A DNA stretch of 64,000 nucleotides from NCBI RefSeq assembly GCF_000220705.2, contig NZ_CP023202.1, positions 6,106,501-6,170,500 of the forward strand, in the 5' to 3' direction. A program made the translations under genes and the position numbers. The stretch comes from Streptomyces xinghaiensis S187 (GTDB lineage Bacteria > Actinomycetota > Actinomycetes > Streptomycetales > Streptomycetaceae). Numbering within the stretch: position 1 is the first letter of the stretch; each line of letters begins with the position of its first letter. Of the stretch, positions 7,085-15,040 are shown one piece after another. The notes beneath the pieces are model-generated. The model did not search any database. It was not told where the DNA came from and saw only the letters and a program-made list of their open reading frames with translations.

Positions 7085-10000
7085 TCAGCTGATGTCGCAG
7101 ACCGACGTGATGTCGCAGTACTCGAACCCGGTCTGGACGACGTATGCTTCCCGGTCGAGCAGACGGATCTCGGACGTGAACCGCCCGAGGTCGCCACCGG
7201 CGTCCGTGTTCTGCTTGGCCGGGACGGCGGCGCGGCCGCAGATCTCGTTCCACGTCGGATACGGGTAGTTGTTGTCGAGCTTCAGCACCCAGCTTCCGTC
7301 GGATCGCTTGTCCGCGTAGAACTGTGCGCAGTGCTTGCCCGAGGACAGCGTCATCCCACCGCTCTCACGGGATTTCGCGAACGGGTATTCGTCGCAACTG
7401 GTGCCGTCCGCGTTCGGATGCGGGTTCCACTCCGCGACCGCGAGCATGCACATCTTGTCCCGGTTCTCCTTGGCCTTCGCCTCATCCGCCAGACGGTGCA
7501 GTGGCTTGTTGTGCCGCTCGCTGCCCGGGTGGGAGGCCAGCTTCTCCATGAGCACCCAGTAGTACGCGGCGGCGGCCGGGTATTTCTTGGTGTTCAGCTG
7601 GAGCGTCGGCGTGTATCGAGGGAACACGCATCCGGTGTTGCCGCCCACCTTGTTGTCGCAGCGGACATCGAAGGCGTTGTTGGTCCACTTCGGGACGGCC
7701 CGGACACCGGCGCTCGGTGTGGACCATGTGGTGTTCCACGTGAAGTCCAGTTTCGATTCGCCTCCGGTGGTCTTCTTCCAGGTGTAGGTGTTGGTCCGGG
7801 TGGCGACGTGCGTGTCACCGGGAGTCCACGTCGTGCTGCCGGTCCAGGGCCCGGTGCTCTCGGTGCAGTCGCCCGTCGGCCAGCAGTCCTCCGCGAACGA
7901 CGTCAGCGTGGTGGAGGTCAGCCCCGTCATGTTGACCAGAGACAGTTCGGTCCACGTGGTGAACTCGTTCGACTTGGGGTTGAGGTTGATCTCCTGGACG
8001 ACCTTCATGGTCGCGTTGCCGACGGGGACGCCGTCCCGTGTCGCGGTCAACGGAAGCAGGCCGCGCAGACATCCTTGCGTCCTGGTCTGCATGGCCGCGC
8101 CGTTGACGTTGGCGCACCAGCCGACGGGGCCCGCGGCCGCCGAGGCACGCCCCTCCCTCTCCGGGGACGCGGTCTTCTTCTCCTCCAGCGGCACATAGGA
8201 GCCGCACCAGCGGATCCCGTCGCGACCGGTCGCGCACTCCGGGCCCTCCTGCGCGGCGGCCGCCGACGACTTCGAAGCGGCGCCCGCGGGCACTTCCTCG
8301 GCATCCTGAGCGGCCACGAAGTCGACGTCGGGCGCGTTCGGGTCCGCTTCGGGGAAGACGATGTCGTTCAGACCGTCGTAGTCCCCGGGTACGAAGGCGA
8401 CGGCATCGTAGGCGATGTCCTTGGAGCCGTCGCCGCCGTTGAAGTTGTCCAGACTGACCTCGGGCACGCTGTCGTTGAACCGGTACGCCCCCAGGTCCAC
8501 CCACTTGTTGGACTGGTTGGCGTCCTGCGAGATCGCCTTGACGGTGGTGCCGTGCGCGTGCTTGATGCGGTATTCGGCCTTGGAGGTCTGTGCCCCGTGG
8601 TCGGGTATGTGCGCGTACACCTTGGCCTGGCCGTCATGGGAGGTGATCCGGCTCCCGAGCTTCCAGGTGCCGGTGACCTTCATGCGGTCGCCGGGCTCCG
8701 GGAAGGACTCGGGGGAGCGGGTGTGGGTGAACCAGAAGTGGTTGCCGTACGCCGCGCCGATCTGATGCGTGTCGATCTTCCCCGGATAGGTGGTGACCGT
8801 CTCCCCGGTATCGGTGTCGATGATGTCGGAGGGCCGGTACGTGAAGGCGAACGTGCCGTCCGACTCGACCGCCCCGCAGCCGCGTGAATCCGATCCCGCC
8901 GGGGTCGTGCCGTCGGGCAGCTCGTCCACGATCAGTGCGTTCGAGGGCAGGCCGCTGCCGCAGCGCGGCGGGTAGGAGTCGGCGTCCGGCTGTTCCGGAT
9001 ACGAGGTGTTGAAGCGGTGCACCTGGTGGCCGCACTCGGCCCCGGTGTCGCAGTTCTTCCACTCGGCCGGCTGGTCCCACCAGCAGTGCAGCCAGTGCGG
9101 GTTGCTCTGGGAGTCGCCCGCGTCGAGCTTGCAGGCGCCCAGACCGGGATCGTTGGAGTCGTCGTCACCGATCTTGGACGGGTCGCAGTCGTTGGAGGCG
9201 TCGCAGAACAGGTCGAGCGGCGGCTTGACGGTGCTGCGGTCCGCGTTGCTGTTCCACCAGGCGGCCAGGTAGCCGGGCCGGAAGTCGCCGGGGGCGAACA
9301 TCGCCGAGATCGGGCGCGCCGCCCAGCCGAGGACCTTCTCCTCATAGGGCCAGTCCTGCGGGTGCGCGGCATGGCTGTAGTCGTCCCGGGCCGGGTCCGT
9401 GGCGCTCTGCAGGAAGGGGACACGGTTCGCCTTCCACAGCGGGTTGGCCGGGTTGTTGGTCCAGCCCAGCCCCTTGTGCCCGTCGGAGTCGGCGGTCGGG
9501 TAGAAGCCGGAGTTGTACGCCCACAGGGCGAAGAACCAGTTCTCGATCCACTGCGGATGGCCGTCGTTGACCTTCATGCCGGCCCGGTAGGTCTGGTTCC
9601 ACTTGTCGGAGAGGATCCGCACGCCGTAGGCGATGTTGGAGGTGTAGTCCAGCGCGACAGCTTCCTGGGTGTAGGTGGACAGCGCCGTCTCACCGTCCTT
9701 CTCCTTGCCGGACAGCCGCATGCCGTCGGTGGCCTGGGTGATGCCGTAGCCGCAGTCGGCCTCGGAGAAGTTGATGCGCCACGGGTCGGCCTGCGTGCCG
9801 TCGGAGGTGTACTGGGTGCCGTAGTAGTTGCCGATGAGGCTGTTGGCGGTGACACCGGGGACGGCGAACCGCGTGGCCTGCCACATGTTGGATTCCTGCG
9901 CGGTGACGCCGAGCATCACCTGCGAGGGTATGTGCCAGCGGTCGGTGACATCGGGGTCCTCGTTGTCGAGGGTTCCGTTGGGGTCACCGGCCAGCACCGT

Positions 10001-11614
10001 TGCCGGGAACAGGCCGCCCTGGGGCTGGTAGCCGCCCATGCCGGTGTTCTTCCAGTTCGGTGAGCGGTAGAAGTTCAGTTCACCGACGACGGCCTGGTCC
10101 ACGGCCCACTCCACCTGCCGGGGGGTGGGCTGGAACGCCTGCTTCCTGACGTCGTTGCGGGCGACCGCGCAGTAGCGCTCGTCCGTGCCCTCGGACGGGC
10201 TGTCCGCCCGGCCGGCGAGGGGCTGGGTGCGCACCGTCTGCGGGGACATGCCGCCGTCCTCGAGCGGCGCTGCGCCTCCCTGCGGCTTCGTTCCGCTGTG
10301 CGGCTTCGTTCCGGGCCGCGGTGCCGCCGGCACCCCCAGAGCCGGTGAAGGGGCGCGGCCGGTGCGGGCGTTGCCGCCGGCGGCCTTCGGGGTGACGTCC
10401 AGGGTGACGGTCTTTCCGGTGGCGAGCACGCGCAGCGCGGTGCGGGCGTCGCGGACCGCGTCGGCTTCGCTGGGGGTGATCAGGCTGGTCTTTCCGTCCG
10501 CCCAGGTGGTGGAGACGGCGGCGTGGCCGAGGCTGGACATGCGGGCGCCCTTGGCGAGGCGGCCCGGGTTCTTCACCTTGTCCGGCAGGCTGCCCTTCCC
10601 GGCCGCTCTGCCGGTGATGAAGACCTGGCCCGACGGGGTGCCGGTCAGGTCCCAGTCCCGCAGGTGCCCGGAGGCGACGGTGACCGGCGTGGCCTTTTCG
10701 CCGGCCTGCACCTGCGGGCGGGTCAGGTGCTTGGCCCAGCTGACCGTCTCGGTGCCCGTCTTCTCCGGCTGCCGGTCGATGAAGGTGACGCCGCCGTCGC
10801 TGTCGGCCGTGATCTGGAACGGCACCGCCGTGGTCGCGGCGAGCACCCGCTCCCTGGTGCCGTTGATCCGCACCAGCTTGTCGCCGTGCGCCGCCACGAT
10901 GCCGTCCCGGGTGGGGACGGCGGAGGTGACCTGCCCGGGGAACGCCACCGGCCGGGAGGGCTTGCCCGTGGCCGCGTCAACGCTGATCAGCCGGGTCTTC
11001 TGCTCGGCGTCGCCGTCCCAGGAGAGCTGCGTGAACACCGCCTGCCGGCCGTTGCCGCAGCCGGGGGAGAAGTGGGCCAGGGACGCGGTGAAGGGCAGCT
11101 TGGTGACTTCGCCGCTGCCGAGATCGACGATGGCGGTGAACGCTCCCCGCACCATCAGCTCGGGCTTGTTGGTGAAGGTGCGGGGCGCGTACGCGACGGC
11201 CGCGTACTTCCCGGACCCGGTCAGGCAGGCGTTGCCGATCCAGGTGTCGGTGTCGAAGCCGTCCTCGGAGAGGGTCGCGGCGGTCTTCCACGCGTAGCCG
11301 TCACGCTCGTCGGCGACGAGGAGATGAAAGCCGGTGCCGTCACCGGACGTGGTGAAAGCGGTGTCCTTCGATGATGCGTGGCCCGAACCGAGAACCGCCG
11401 CGCGGTCGCCCTTGGCGACGGAACGCGGCTTCGGCTTCGGCTTGGACTTCGGCTTGGATTTCGACTCGGCGTCGGCTTGCCCGGCCCAGCCCTGGGCCGC
11501 GCCGTCCGGCGGTGTGGATCCGGATGCTTGCGCGGGCAGGCTCAGGGGTAACGCCAGCGCGATCGCCATCACGGTGGTGACGGGAACACGCCAGTGCTTG
11601 TACACGTGTCTCAC
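7085..11614 (-). CDS. Giant secreted multidomain protein with C-terminal NucA/NucB-type nuclease domain
   Basis: The product is 1509 residues. GTG 11614 has AAAGGA 5 nt before it and opens a signal peptide (RHVYKHWRVPVTTVMAIALA, cleavage near residue 31). Then come a Lys/Pro-rich stretch (about 52-66), a repeat-rich probable beta-propeller region (about 70-390), and a lytic-transglycosylase-like region with VMLGVTAQESNMWQA near residue 573 and CGYGITQATDGM near 624. A golvesin-like beta domain lies at about 920-1075. The C-terminal 180 residues hold the NucA/NucB hallmark CDEYPFA near 1408, followed by a Gly-Gly stretch. NucA/NucB enzymes are secreted DNases. The protein may cut the wall and then DNA, or be an antagonism toxin; both are inference. 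It is last in a four-gene unit. The domain calls are from motifs; the propeller is least sure. Confidence 0.8.
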   Translation of the reverse strand: MRHVYKHWRVPVTTVMAIALALPLSLPAQASGSTPPDGAAQGWAGQADAESKSKPKSKPKPKPRSVAKGDRAAVLGSGHASSKDTAFTTSGDGTGFHLLVADERDGYAWKTAATLSEDGFDTDTWIGNACLTGSGKYAAVAYAPRTFTNKPELMVRGAFTAIVDLGSGEVTKLPFTASLAHFSPGCGNGRQAVFTQLSWDGDAEQKTRLISVDAATGKPSRPVAFPGQVTSAVPTRDGIVAAHGDKLVRINGTRERVLAATTAVPFQITADSDGGVTFIDRQPEKTGTETVSWAKHLTRPQVQAGEKATPVTVASGHLRDWDLTGTPSGQVFITGRAAGKGSLPDKVKNPGRLAKGARMSSLGHAAVSTTWADGKTSLITPSEADAVRDARTALRVLATGKTVTLDVTPKAAGGNARTGRAPSPALGVPAAPRPGTKPHSGTKPQGGAAPLEDGGMSPQTVRTQPLAGRADSPSEGTDERYCAVARNDVRKQAFQPTPRQVEWAVDQAVVGELNFYRSPNWKNTGMGGYQPQGGLFPATVLAGDPNGTLDNEDPDVTDRWHIPSQVMLGVTAQESNMWQATRFAVPGVTANSLIGNYYGTQYTSDGTQADPWRINFSEADCGYGITQATDGMRLSGKEKDGETALSTYTQEAVALDYTSNIAYGVRILSDKWNQTYRAGMKVNDGHPQWIENWFFALWAYNSGFYPTADSDGHKGLGWTNNPANPLWKANRVPFLQSATDPARDDYSHAAHPQDWPYEEKVLGWAARPISAMFAPGDFRPGYLAAWWNSNADRSTVKPPLDLFCDASNDCDPSKIGDDDSNDPGLGACKLDAGDSQSNPHWLHCWWDQPAEWKNCDTGAECGHQVHRFNTSYPEQPDADSYPPRCGSGLPSNALIVDELPDGTTPAGSDSRGCGAVESDGTFAFTYRPSDIIDTDTGETVTTYPGKIDTHQIGAAYGNHFWFTHTRSPESFPEPGDRMKVTGTWKLGSRITSHDGQAKVYAHIPDHGAQTSKAEYRIKHAHGTTVKAISQDANQSNKWVDLGAYRFNDSVPEVSLDNFNGGDGSKDIAYDAVAFVPGDYDGLNDIVFPEADPNAPDVDFVAAQDAEEVPAGAASKSSAAAAQEGPECATGRDGIRWCGSYVPLEEKKTASPEREGRASAAAGPVGWCANVNGAAMQTRTQGCLRGLLPLTATRDGVPVGNATMKVVQEINLNPKSNEFTTWTELSLVNMTGLTSTTLTSFAEDCWPTGDCTESTGPWTGSTTWTPGDTHVATRTNTYTWKKTTGGESKLDFTWNTTWSTPSAGVRAVPKWTNNAFDVRCDNKVGGNTGCVFPRYTPTLQLNTKKYPAAAAYYWVLMEKLASHPGSERHNKPLHRLADEAKAKENRDKMCMLAVAEWNPHPNADGTSCDEYPFAKSRESGGMTLSSGKHCAQFYADKRSDGSWVLKLDNNYPYPTWNEICGRAAVPAKQNTDAGGDLGRFTSEIRLLDREAYVVQTGFEYCDITSVCDIS

Positions 11615-11635
11615 AGGCGTCCTTTGTTGTCTGTT

Positions 11636-11676
11636 GCGCGGTGTCCACTGCGCGGTGTCCACTGCGCGGTGTCCAT
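11636..11676. repeat. 14-bp tandem repeat, 2.9 copies
   Basis: GCGCGGTGTCCACT occurs at 11636-11649 and 11650-11663, with a nearly complete third copy at 11664-11676. It fills most of the 72-base gap between the lipoprotein stop and the giant gene start. No hairpin is evident in one unit. Confidence 0.9.
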
Positions 11677-11686
11677 GCCGTGTTGG

Positions 11687-12691
11687 CTACTGCGCGTCGG
11701 CCTCGGCGAGCACGGCCTTCTTCGACTTCTTCGCCGAATCCAGCTGCGCCCTGTTGTCCTCGATCTGCTGTCGCTGGATCTTCGACTCCTCGTCGAACCA
11801 GACCTTCACCAGGTCCGTCTTCTCCTTGCAGGCGATGTCGTCCAGGGCCATCCGGATGGACTCGGCGGTCGCCTTGCCGTCCTTGTCGAGGGCCAGGCCC
11901 GCGTCCATCGCCTTGTACGGGTCGGCCAGGCCCGCGTGCCCCTTGGTCTTCATGCACGACGACCAGTCCTTGAAGACGCTCTGGACCGGTTCGGACTGCT
12001 GGGACCGGATCAGGCTGTCGCCGTTCAGGTCGCTCACGGTGAACGCGTCGGCCTGCTGCTTGGCCGCGCCGAGCTGCTCGTCGCTCCATCCGGCGCAGCC
12101 TCCCTCGCGGAGCTTCTTGCCGTTGTGCTCGGCCCGCGCGGGCTTCGTCCTGGGCGGCGCGACGAAGTACGACCCGCCCGCCTCGGCGCCCTCCGGCAGT
12201 GTGGCCTTCTCCGGCTTGGTGTGCCCGGTGAGCACCTCGACCTCGACATCCGACAGCTCCTGCTGGGGCTGGTCGACGTGGTGCGTCAGCTCCTCGGGGA
12301 TGCCGTAGCCGTACGTCTTGGCAACCGTCTCGTCGGTGATGCCGTAGCGGCGCTCGATGTTGGCGTCGTTGTTGCTGGGCGGCGGGTTCGCGCCCGGCTC
12401 GGGGAAGTCGACGGTGAACCCGTACTCGGCCATGCACTGCTTCTGGAGGGCGTTCTTGGCCTCGTCGATGGCGACGGTGTCCGCGTAGGAGAGCATGTAG
12501 TCCTCCAGCGGTAGTTTCAGACTTTTCGTCAGGCCTCTGACGGGGGTCTCCTCGGGCCACAGGCTCTTGTCGACGATCTGTCTGTCCGCCCCTGCCGGCG
12601 AGGCGTCCGTGGTGGCGTTCGAGGAGCAGGCGGATATCAGGCCGGTGGCGGCGACGGCCACGACGGCGAGCGCCTTTTTGCTGGGAGTCAT
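11687..12691 (-). CDS. Secreted lipoprotein of unknown function
   Basis: The product is 334 residues. A lipoprotein signal peptide ends in the lipobox LISAC, with Cys at residue 22, so the protein should be anchored outside the membrane. The mature chain is hydrophilic, with several Cys (QCMAEYG, GGCAGW, SSCMKTKGH, DDIACKEK) that could form disulfides, and a lysine/glutamate-rich C-terminal helix. The pattern resembles uncharacterised actinomycete lipoproteins; no catalytic motif is visible. It has an AGAGG ribosome site close to ATG 12691. It lies directly upstream of the giant nuclease gene on the same strand and is probably co-transcribed, so it may help export, anchor or hold that protein. 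Confidence 0.8.
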   Translation of the reverse strand: MTPSKKALAVVAVAATGLISACSSNATTDASPAGADRQIVDKSLWPEETPVRGLTKSLKLPLEDYMLSYADTVAIDEAKNALQKQCMAEYGFTVDFPEPGANPPPSNNDANIERRYGITDETVAKTYGYGIPEELTHHVDQPQQELSDVEVEVLTGHTKPEKATLPEGAEAGGSYFVAPPRTKPARAEHNGKKLREGGCAGWSDEQLGAAKQQADAFTVSDLNGDSLIRSQQSEPVQSVFKDWSSCMKTKGHAGLADPYKAMDAGLALDKDGKATAESIRMALDDIACKEKTDLVKVWFDEESKIQRQQIEDNRAQLDSAKKSKKAVLAEADAQ

Positions 12692-12725
12692 GCAACCTCT
12701 TCCGGGCGGGTTTCCGGGCCGATGT

Positions 12726-13370
12726 CTAGGCGAAGTGCTGGGACGCGTTGTTGTTCTTCAGGGCGGAGATCAGGTCGGTGTGGTCGCAGTCCCCGTACGG
12801 GCCGTTCTTGCCGAAGTACTGGGAGGTGCCGCCGTAGCCGGAGTTGTAGTAGACGCGGTAGTTGTCGGCGGGGGCGCAGTTCATGACGGATGCCGCGTTG
12901 TTCTTCATGTACTGCCAGGAGCCGCTGCCGTTCCCGTTGAAGACGTAGCGGTAGGTGCTCAGGCTGGAGCCCTGGTACCGGCTGGTGCCCCAGTAGTCGC
13001 TGACGTTGCCGTAGAAGATCGACCAGCTCGTCACGTAGCGCGAGCCGTCCGCGTTGTACGAGTACGCCTTCGAGTTGTAGAAAAGGAAGATGTCCCCTTC
13101 GGTGCAGTTGATCCACGGGACATCGCAGTTGTCCGTCACCTTGTACTCCGCGGCCTGCGCGGGAACAGCCGCTGCCAACACGGCGGCGGCGGAAACGAGG
13201 ACGGCGCAGGAAGCCCTGCAGGCAGGGCGAAGGGAAAGATTTTTCGCCGGTTCCTCTTCAGTAGGTCGAGATTCTGTCGATGTAGATCTTCGGTTGCTGC
13301 GGAATGGGTCCGAGATGGGTTCCTCCCACGCTTTCGGCTTCGCTCCTGCTGCCGTGAGCGGGGACGCCAT
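12726..13370 (-). CDS. Secreted peptidase-inhibitor-I36-like / crystallin-like protein, start unresolved
   Basis: The C-terminal 140 residues form a typical secreted small protein: a signal-peptide-like stretch (CAVLVSAAAVLAAAVPAQA, cleavage near base 13155) and a mature domain with KNNAASVMN and YRVYYNSGYGGTSQYF. These are strong resemblances to peptidase inhibitor family I36 (beta/gamma-crystallin fold; the Streptomyces metalloproteinase inhibitor SMPI is the type). Four Cys could form two disulfides. The start is a problem. No ATG, GTG or TTG lies in frame between base 13368 and the signal peptide, although GAAGAGGAA just after the upstream stop looks like its ribosome site. I give ATG 13370, which would overlap the upstream gene by 113 bases and add 60-odd odd residues. 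A sequencing error or non-standard start is likely. Confidence 0.7.
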   Translation of the reverse strand: MASPLTAAGAKPKAWEEPISDPFRSNRRSTSTESRPTEEEPAKNLSLRPACRASCAVLVSAAAVLAAAVPAQAAEYKVTDNCDVPWINCTEGDIFLFYNSKAYSYNADGSRYVTSWSIFYGNVSDYWGTSRYQGSSLSTYRYVFNGNGSGSWQYMKNNAASVMNCAPADNYRVYYNSGYGGTSQYFGKNGPYGDCDHTDLISALKNNNASQHFA

Positions 13371-13749
13371 AGATGCGGAAGGTGTTGGTGGCGACCCAGT
13401 CGATGTCGTCGCCAATGCTGACAACGATGTCGAAATTCACGGATTCATCCGTGTCGTTGTGCACGGTGACCGCGGTGAAGACCCCGTTCTCCTTGGGGGT
13501 GGCCTTCACCTCCACATCGCCGTACCGCAGAATCCGCGTCGTGCCGTCCTGGGAGAAGGACGGCACGGGATCCGGATCCGGTGACGGCGCGCTGGGCGTC
13601 TCCCCCGAAGGTGTGACAGCCGCCTCCGCGGACGCGGTCGCTGCGGGGGAGGCGCCGGGAGTGCCGCCGTTCCCGCCCTCAGCGCTGCATCCTGCTGCCA
13701 GTAGGGTCAGGACGGCAGCGGCGACCTGAAGTGCGGTGCGTAAGTGCAC
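13258..13749 (-). CDS. Small lipoprotein of unknown function
   Basis: The product is 163 residues. A lipoprotein signal peptide ends in the lipobox LAAGC with Cys at residue 21. An Ala/Pro/Ser/Thr-rich linker follows to about residue 65, then a beta-rich domain (ILRYGDVEVKATPKENGVF, AVTVHNDTDESVNFDIVVSI) that reads like an immunoglobulin-like or DUF4352-like surface domain. GTG 13749 is supported by GGGGGA 5 nt upstream and by the signal peptide. This is the first gene of the minus-strand unit that ends with the giant nuclease protein. The promoter at 13802-13830 lies about 50 bases upstream. Function unknown. Confidence 0.82.
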   Translation of the reverse strand: MHLRTALQVAAAVLTLLAAGCSAEGGNGGTPGASPAATASAEAAVTPSGETPSAPSPDPDPVPSFSQDGTTRILRYGDVEVKATPKENGVFTAVTVHNDTDESVNFDIVVSIGDDIDWVATNTFRIYGVPAHGSRSEAESVGGTHLGPIPQQPKIYIDRISTY

Positions 13750-13801
13750 GGATATCCCCCGTCAGTGTTGAACAGTCCATGCCAACTCGCACGACCGTTG
13801 C

Positions 13802-13830
13802 ACCCTAACCACGGGCCGACACGGCTTCAA
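13802..13830 (-). promoter_or_regulatory. Promoter of the lipoprotein / giant nuclease operon
   Basis: On the minus strand TTGAAG (13830-13825) and TAGGGT (13807-13802) are separated by 17 nt. This is a good match to the vegetative (HrdB-type) consensus. The surrounding 100 bases are AT-richer than the rest of the window. The start point should fall near 13795, giving a leader of about 45 nt. The rest of the 326-base gap 13750-14075 holds nothing else I recognise. Confidence 0.65.
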
Positions 13831-14075
13831 CACATTATTCTCACGCGCAAAACCATGGCATACCGCAGCATGTAGGGCGTCCCCGAGCCCCGAGGGCTGC
13901 CGTCCGGTGCGTGCCTGCGGCGTCCGGCGAGCGGGCACCCCGTCCCGCTCCGCGCGGCCACGCCCCCGGGGCGACCCGCCCGTACCCGGTCGGGCCGTGC
14001 CCGCCCAGAGGGCCGCTACGGCGGCTCTGGTTCGGGATGACCGGTGGGCGGTCCGGCGCCGTGTGCGGCCTCCGG

Positions 14076-14468
14076 TCAGGGGTGACGGGACGCGAGGACG
14101 CAGAACTCGTTCCCCTCCGGGTCGGCCAGGACCACCCAGCTCTCCTCGCCCTGGCCGACGTCGACGCGCCGGGCGCCCAGCCCGAGCAGGCGGCGGACCT
14201 CCGCGTCCTGTTCCCTGTCGGTCGGGTTGACGTCGATGTGGAGCCGGTTCTTGACGGTTTTGCCCTCCGGCACGCGCGCGAACGTCAGCACCGGCGGCAC
14301 GGGGCCGGGGCGGTCCTTGCCCTCGGGCACCGCGGGGGAGCCGATGGTGACGATGCCCTCGTCCTCGTTCTCGTCCCGCACCTCGTAGCCGAGGACCGAG
14401 CACCAGAAGCCGGCGAGCGCGCGGGGATCGGCACAGTCGATCGCGAGCTCGGTGAACGCGCTGGCCAT
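14076..14468 (-). CDS. VOC family (glyoxalase/bleomycin-resistance-like) protein
   Basis: The product is 130 residues, a single vicinal-oxygen-chelate unit with two beta-alpha-beta-beta-beta modules. Visible features are LAIDCADPRALAGFWCSVLGYEV at the start, NRLHIDV in the middle with a metal-ligand-type His, and WVVLADPEGNEFCVL at the end with a ligand-type Glu. Members bind metals and act as dioxygenases, isomerases or drug-binding proteins; the substrate here cannot be told. Many Streptomyces have dozens of such genes. It stands alone between non-coding stretches. Start ATG 14468 begins exactly at the first beta strand, with GGGAGGTCCCG upstream. Confidence 0.85.
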   Translation of the reverse strand: MASAFTELAIDCADPRALAGFWCSVLGYEVRDENEDEGIVTIGSPAVPEGKDRPGPVPPVLTFARVPEGKTVKNRLHIDVNPTDREQDAEVRRLLGLGARRVDVGQGEESWVVLADPEGNEFCVLASRHP

Positions 14469-15040
14469 CTCGGGACCTCCCGGTCACCCTGGATCCATTT
14501 CCGTCCACCGGCGGCTGCCGTGACGGACCCCGCCGACTGCCCTTCCGGCCGTCCTTCCCGAGATCCTTTCACTCAACCGCCCGCGTCCGCCGCACAGTTC
14601 GGGTGACGCTGCCCCGACGGCATGCTCACCCCGTCGGACACGTGCGGCGCACGTCCCACCGGGCCGGCCCGGAACCATGGACGCGAACAGGTTCACGGGT
14701 GCCGGCAAAGCCAGGAGAAACCCGAGGGCGACCGCGTGGCTCACCGTGCCGTGTGTGCTCCCTCCTGCTGTTTCCCGTCCTCGCCGGACTGGCCGGGGTG
14801 TCTGCCCCAGGCCTGCCAGTCGTCCGACGCCCTGGAGCCATGGAGTTGAGGGTGCCCCCGGGTTCGCGGATGCATCCGGGGAAGGAGCCCTCCGGGTTAC
14901 CCGGCCGGGGGAGCCCTGATGGGTCACTCCGGAGGTCCTGGGGTTGAGGTCCGGCAGGTGTTCCGGTGTCGTGGTGAAGTGGTGACGTGGTGGGCCCCGT
15001 CGCGCCGCGCGGGGCGGGTTCGCAGCGGAGGTGGCTCAGC
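14469..15040. other. Non-coding stretch, 572 bases, no gene supported
   Basis: Frames here have weak codon bias and no start with a ribosome site. A minus-strand frame around 14700-14760 reads like a hydrophobic segment, but it has no start or family resemblance, so a decayed gene fragment cannot be excluded. The promoter for the membrane protein at 15041 should lie in its last 100 bases but was not identified. Confidence 0.45.

Noticed and set aside
14469..15040. Possible decayed gene around 14700-14760
   Set aside because: A hydrophobic minus-strand stretch exists, but no start, stop context, or family resemblance supports it.
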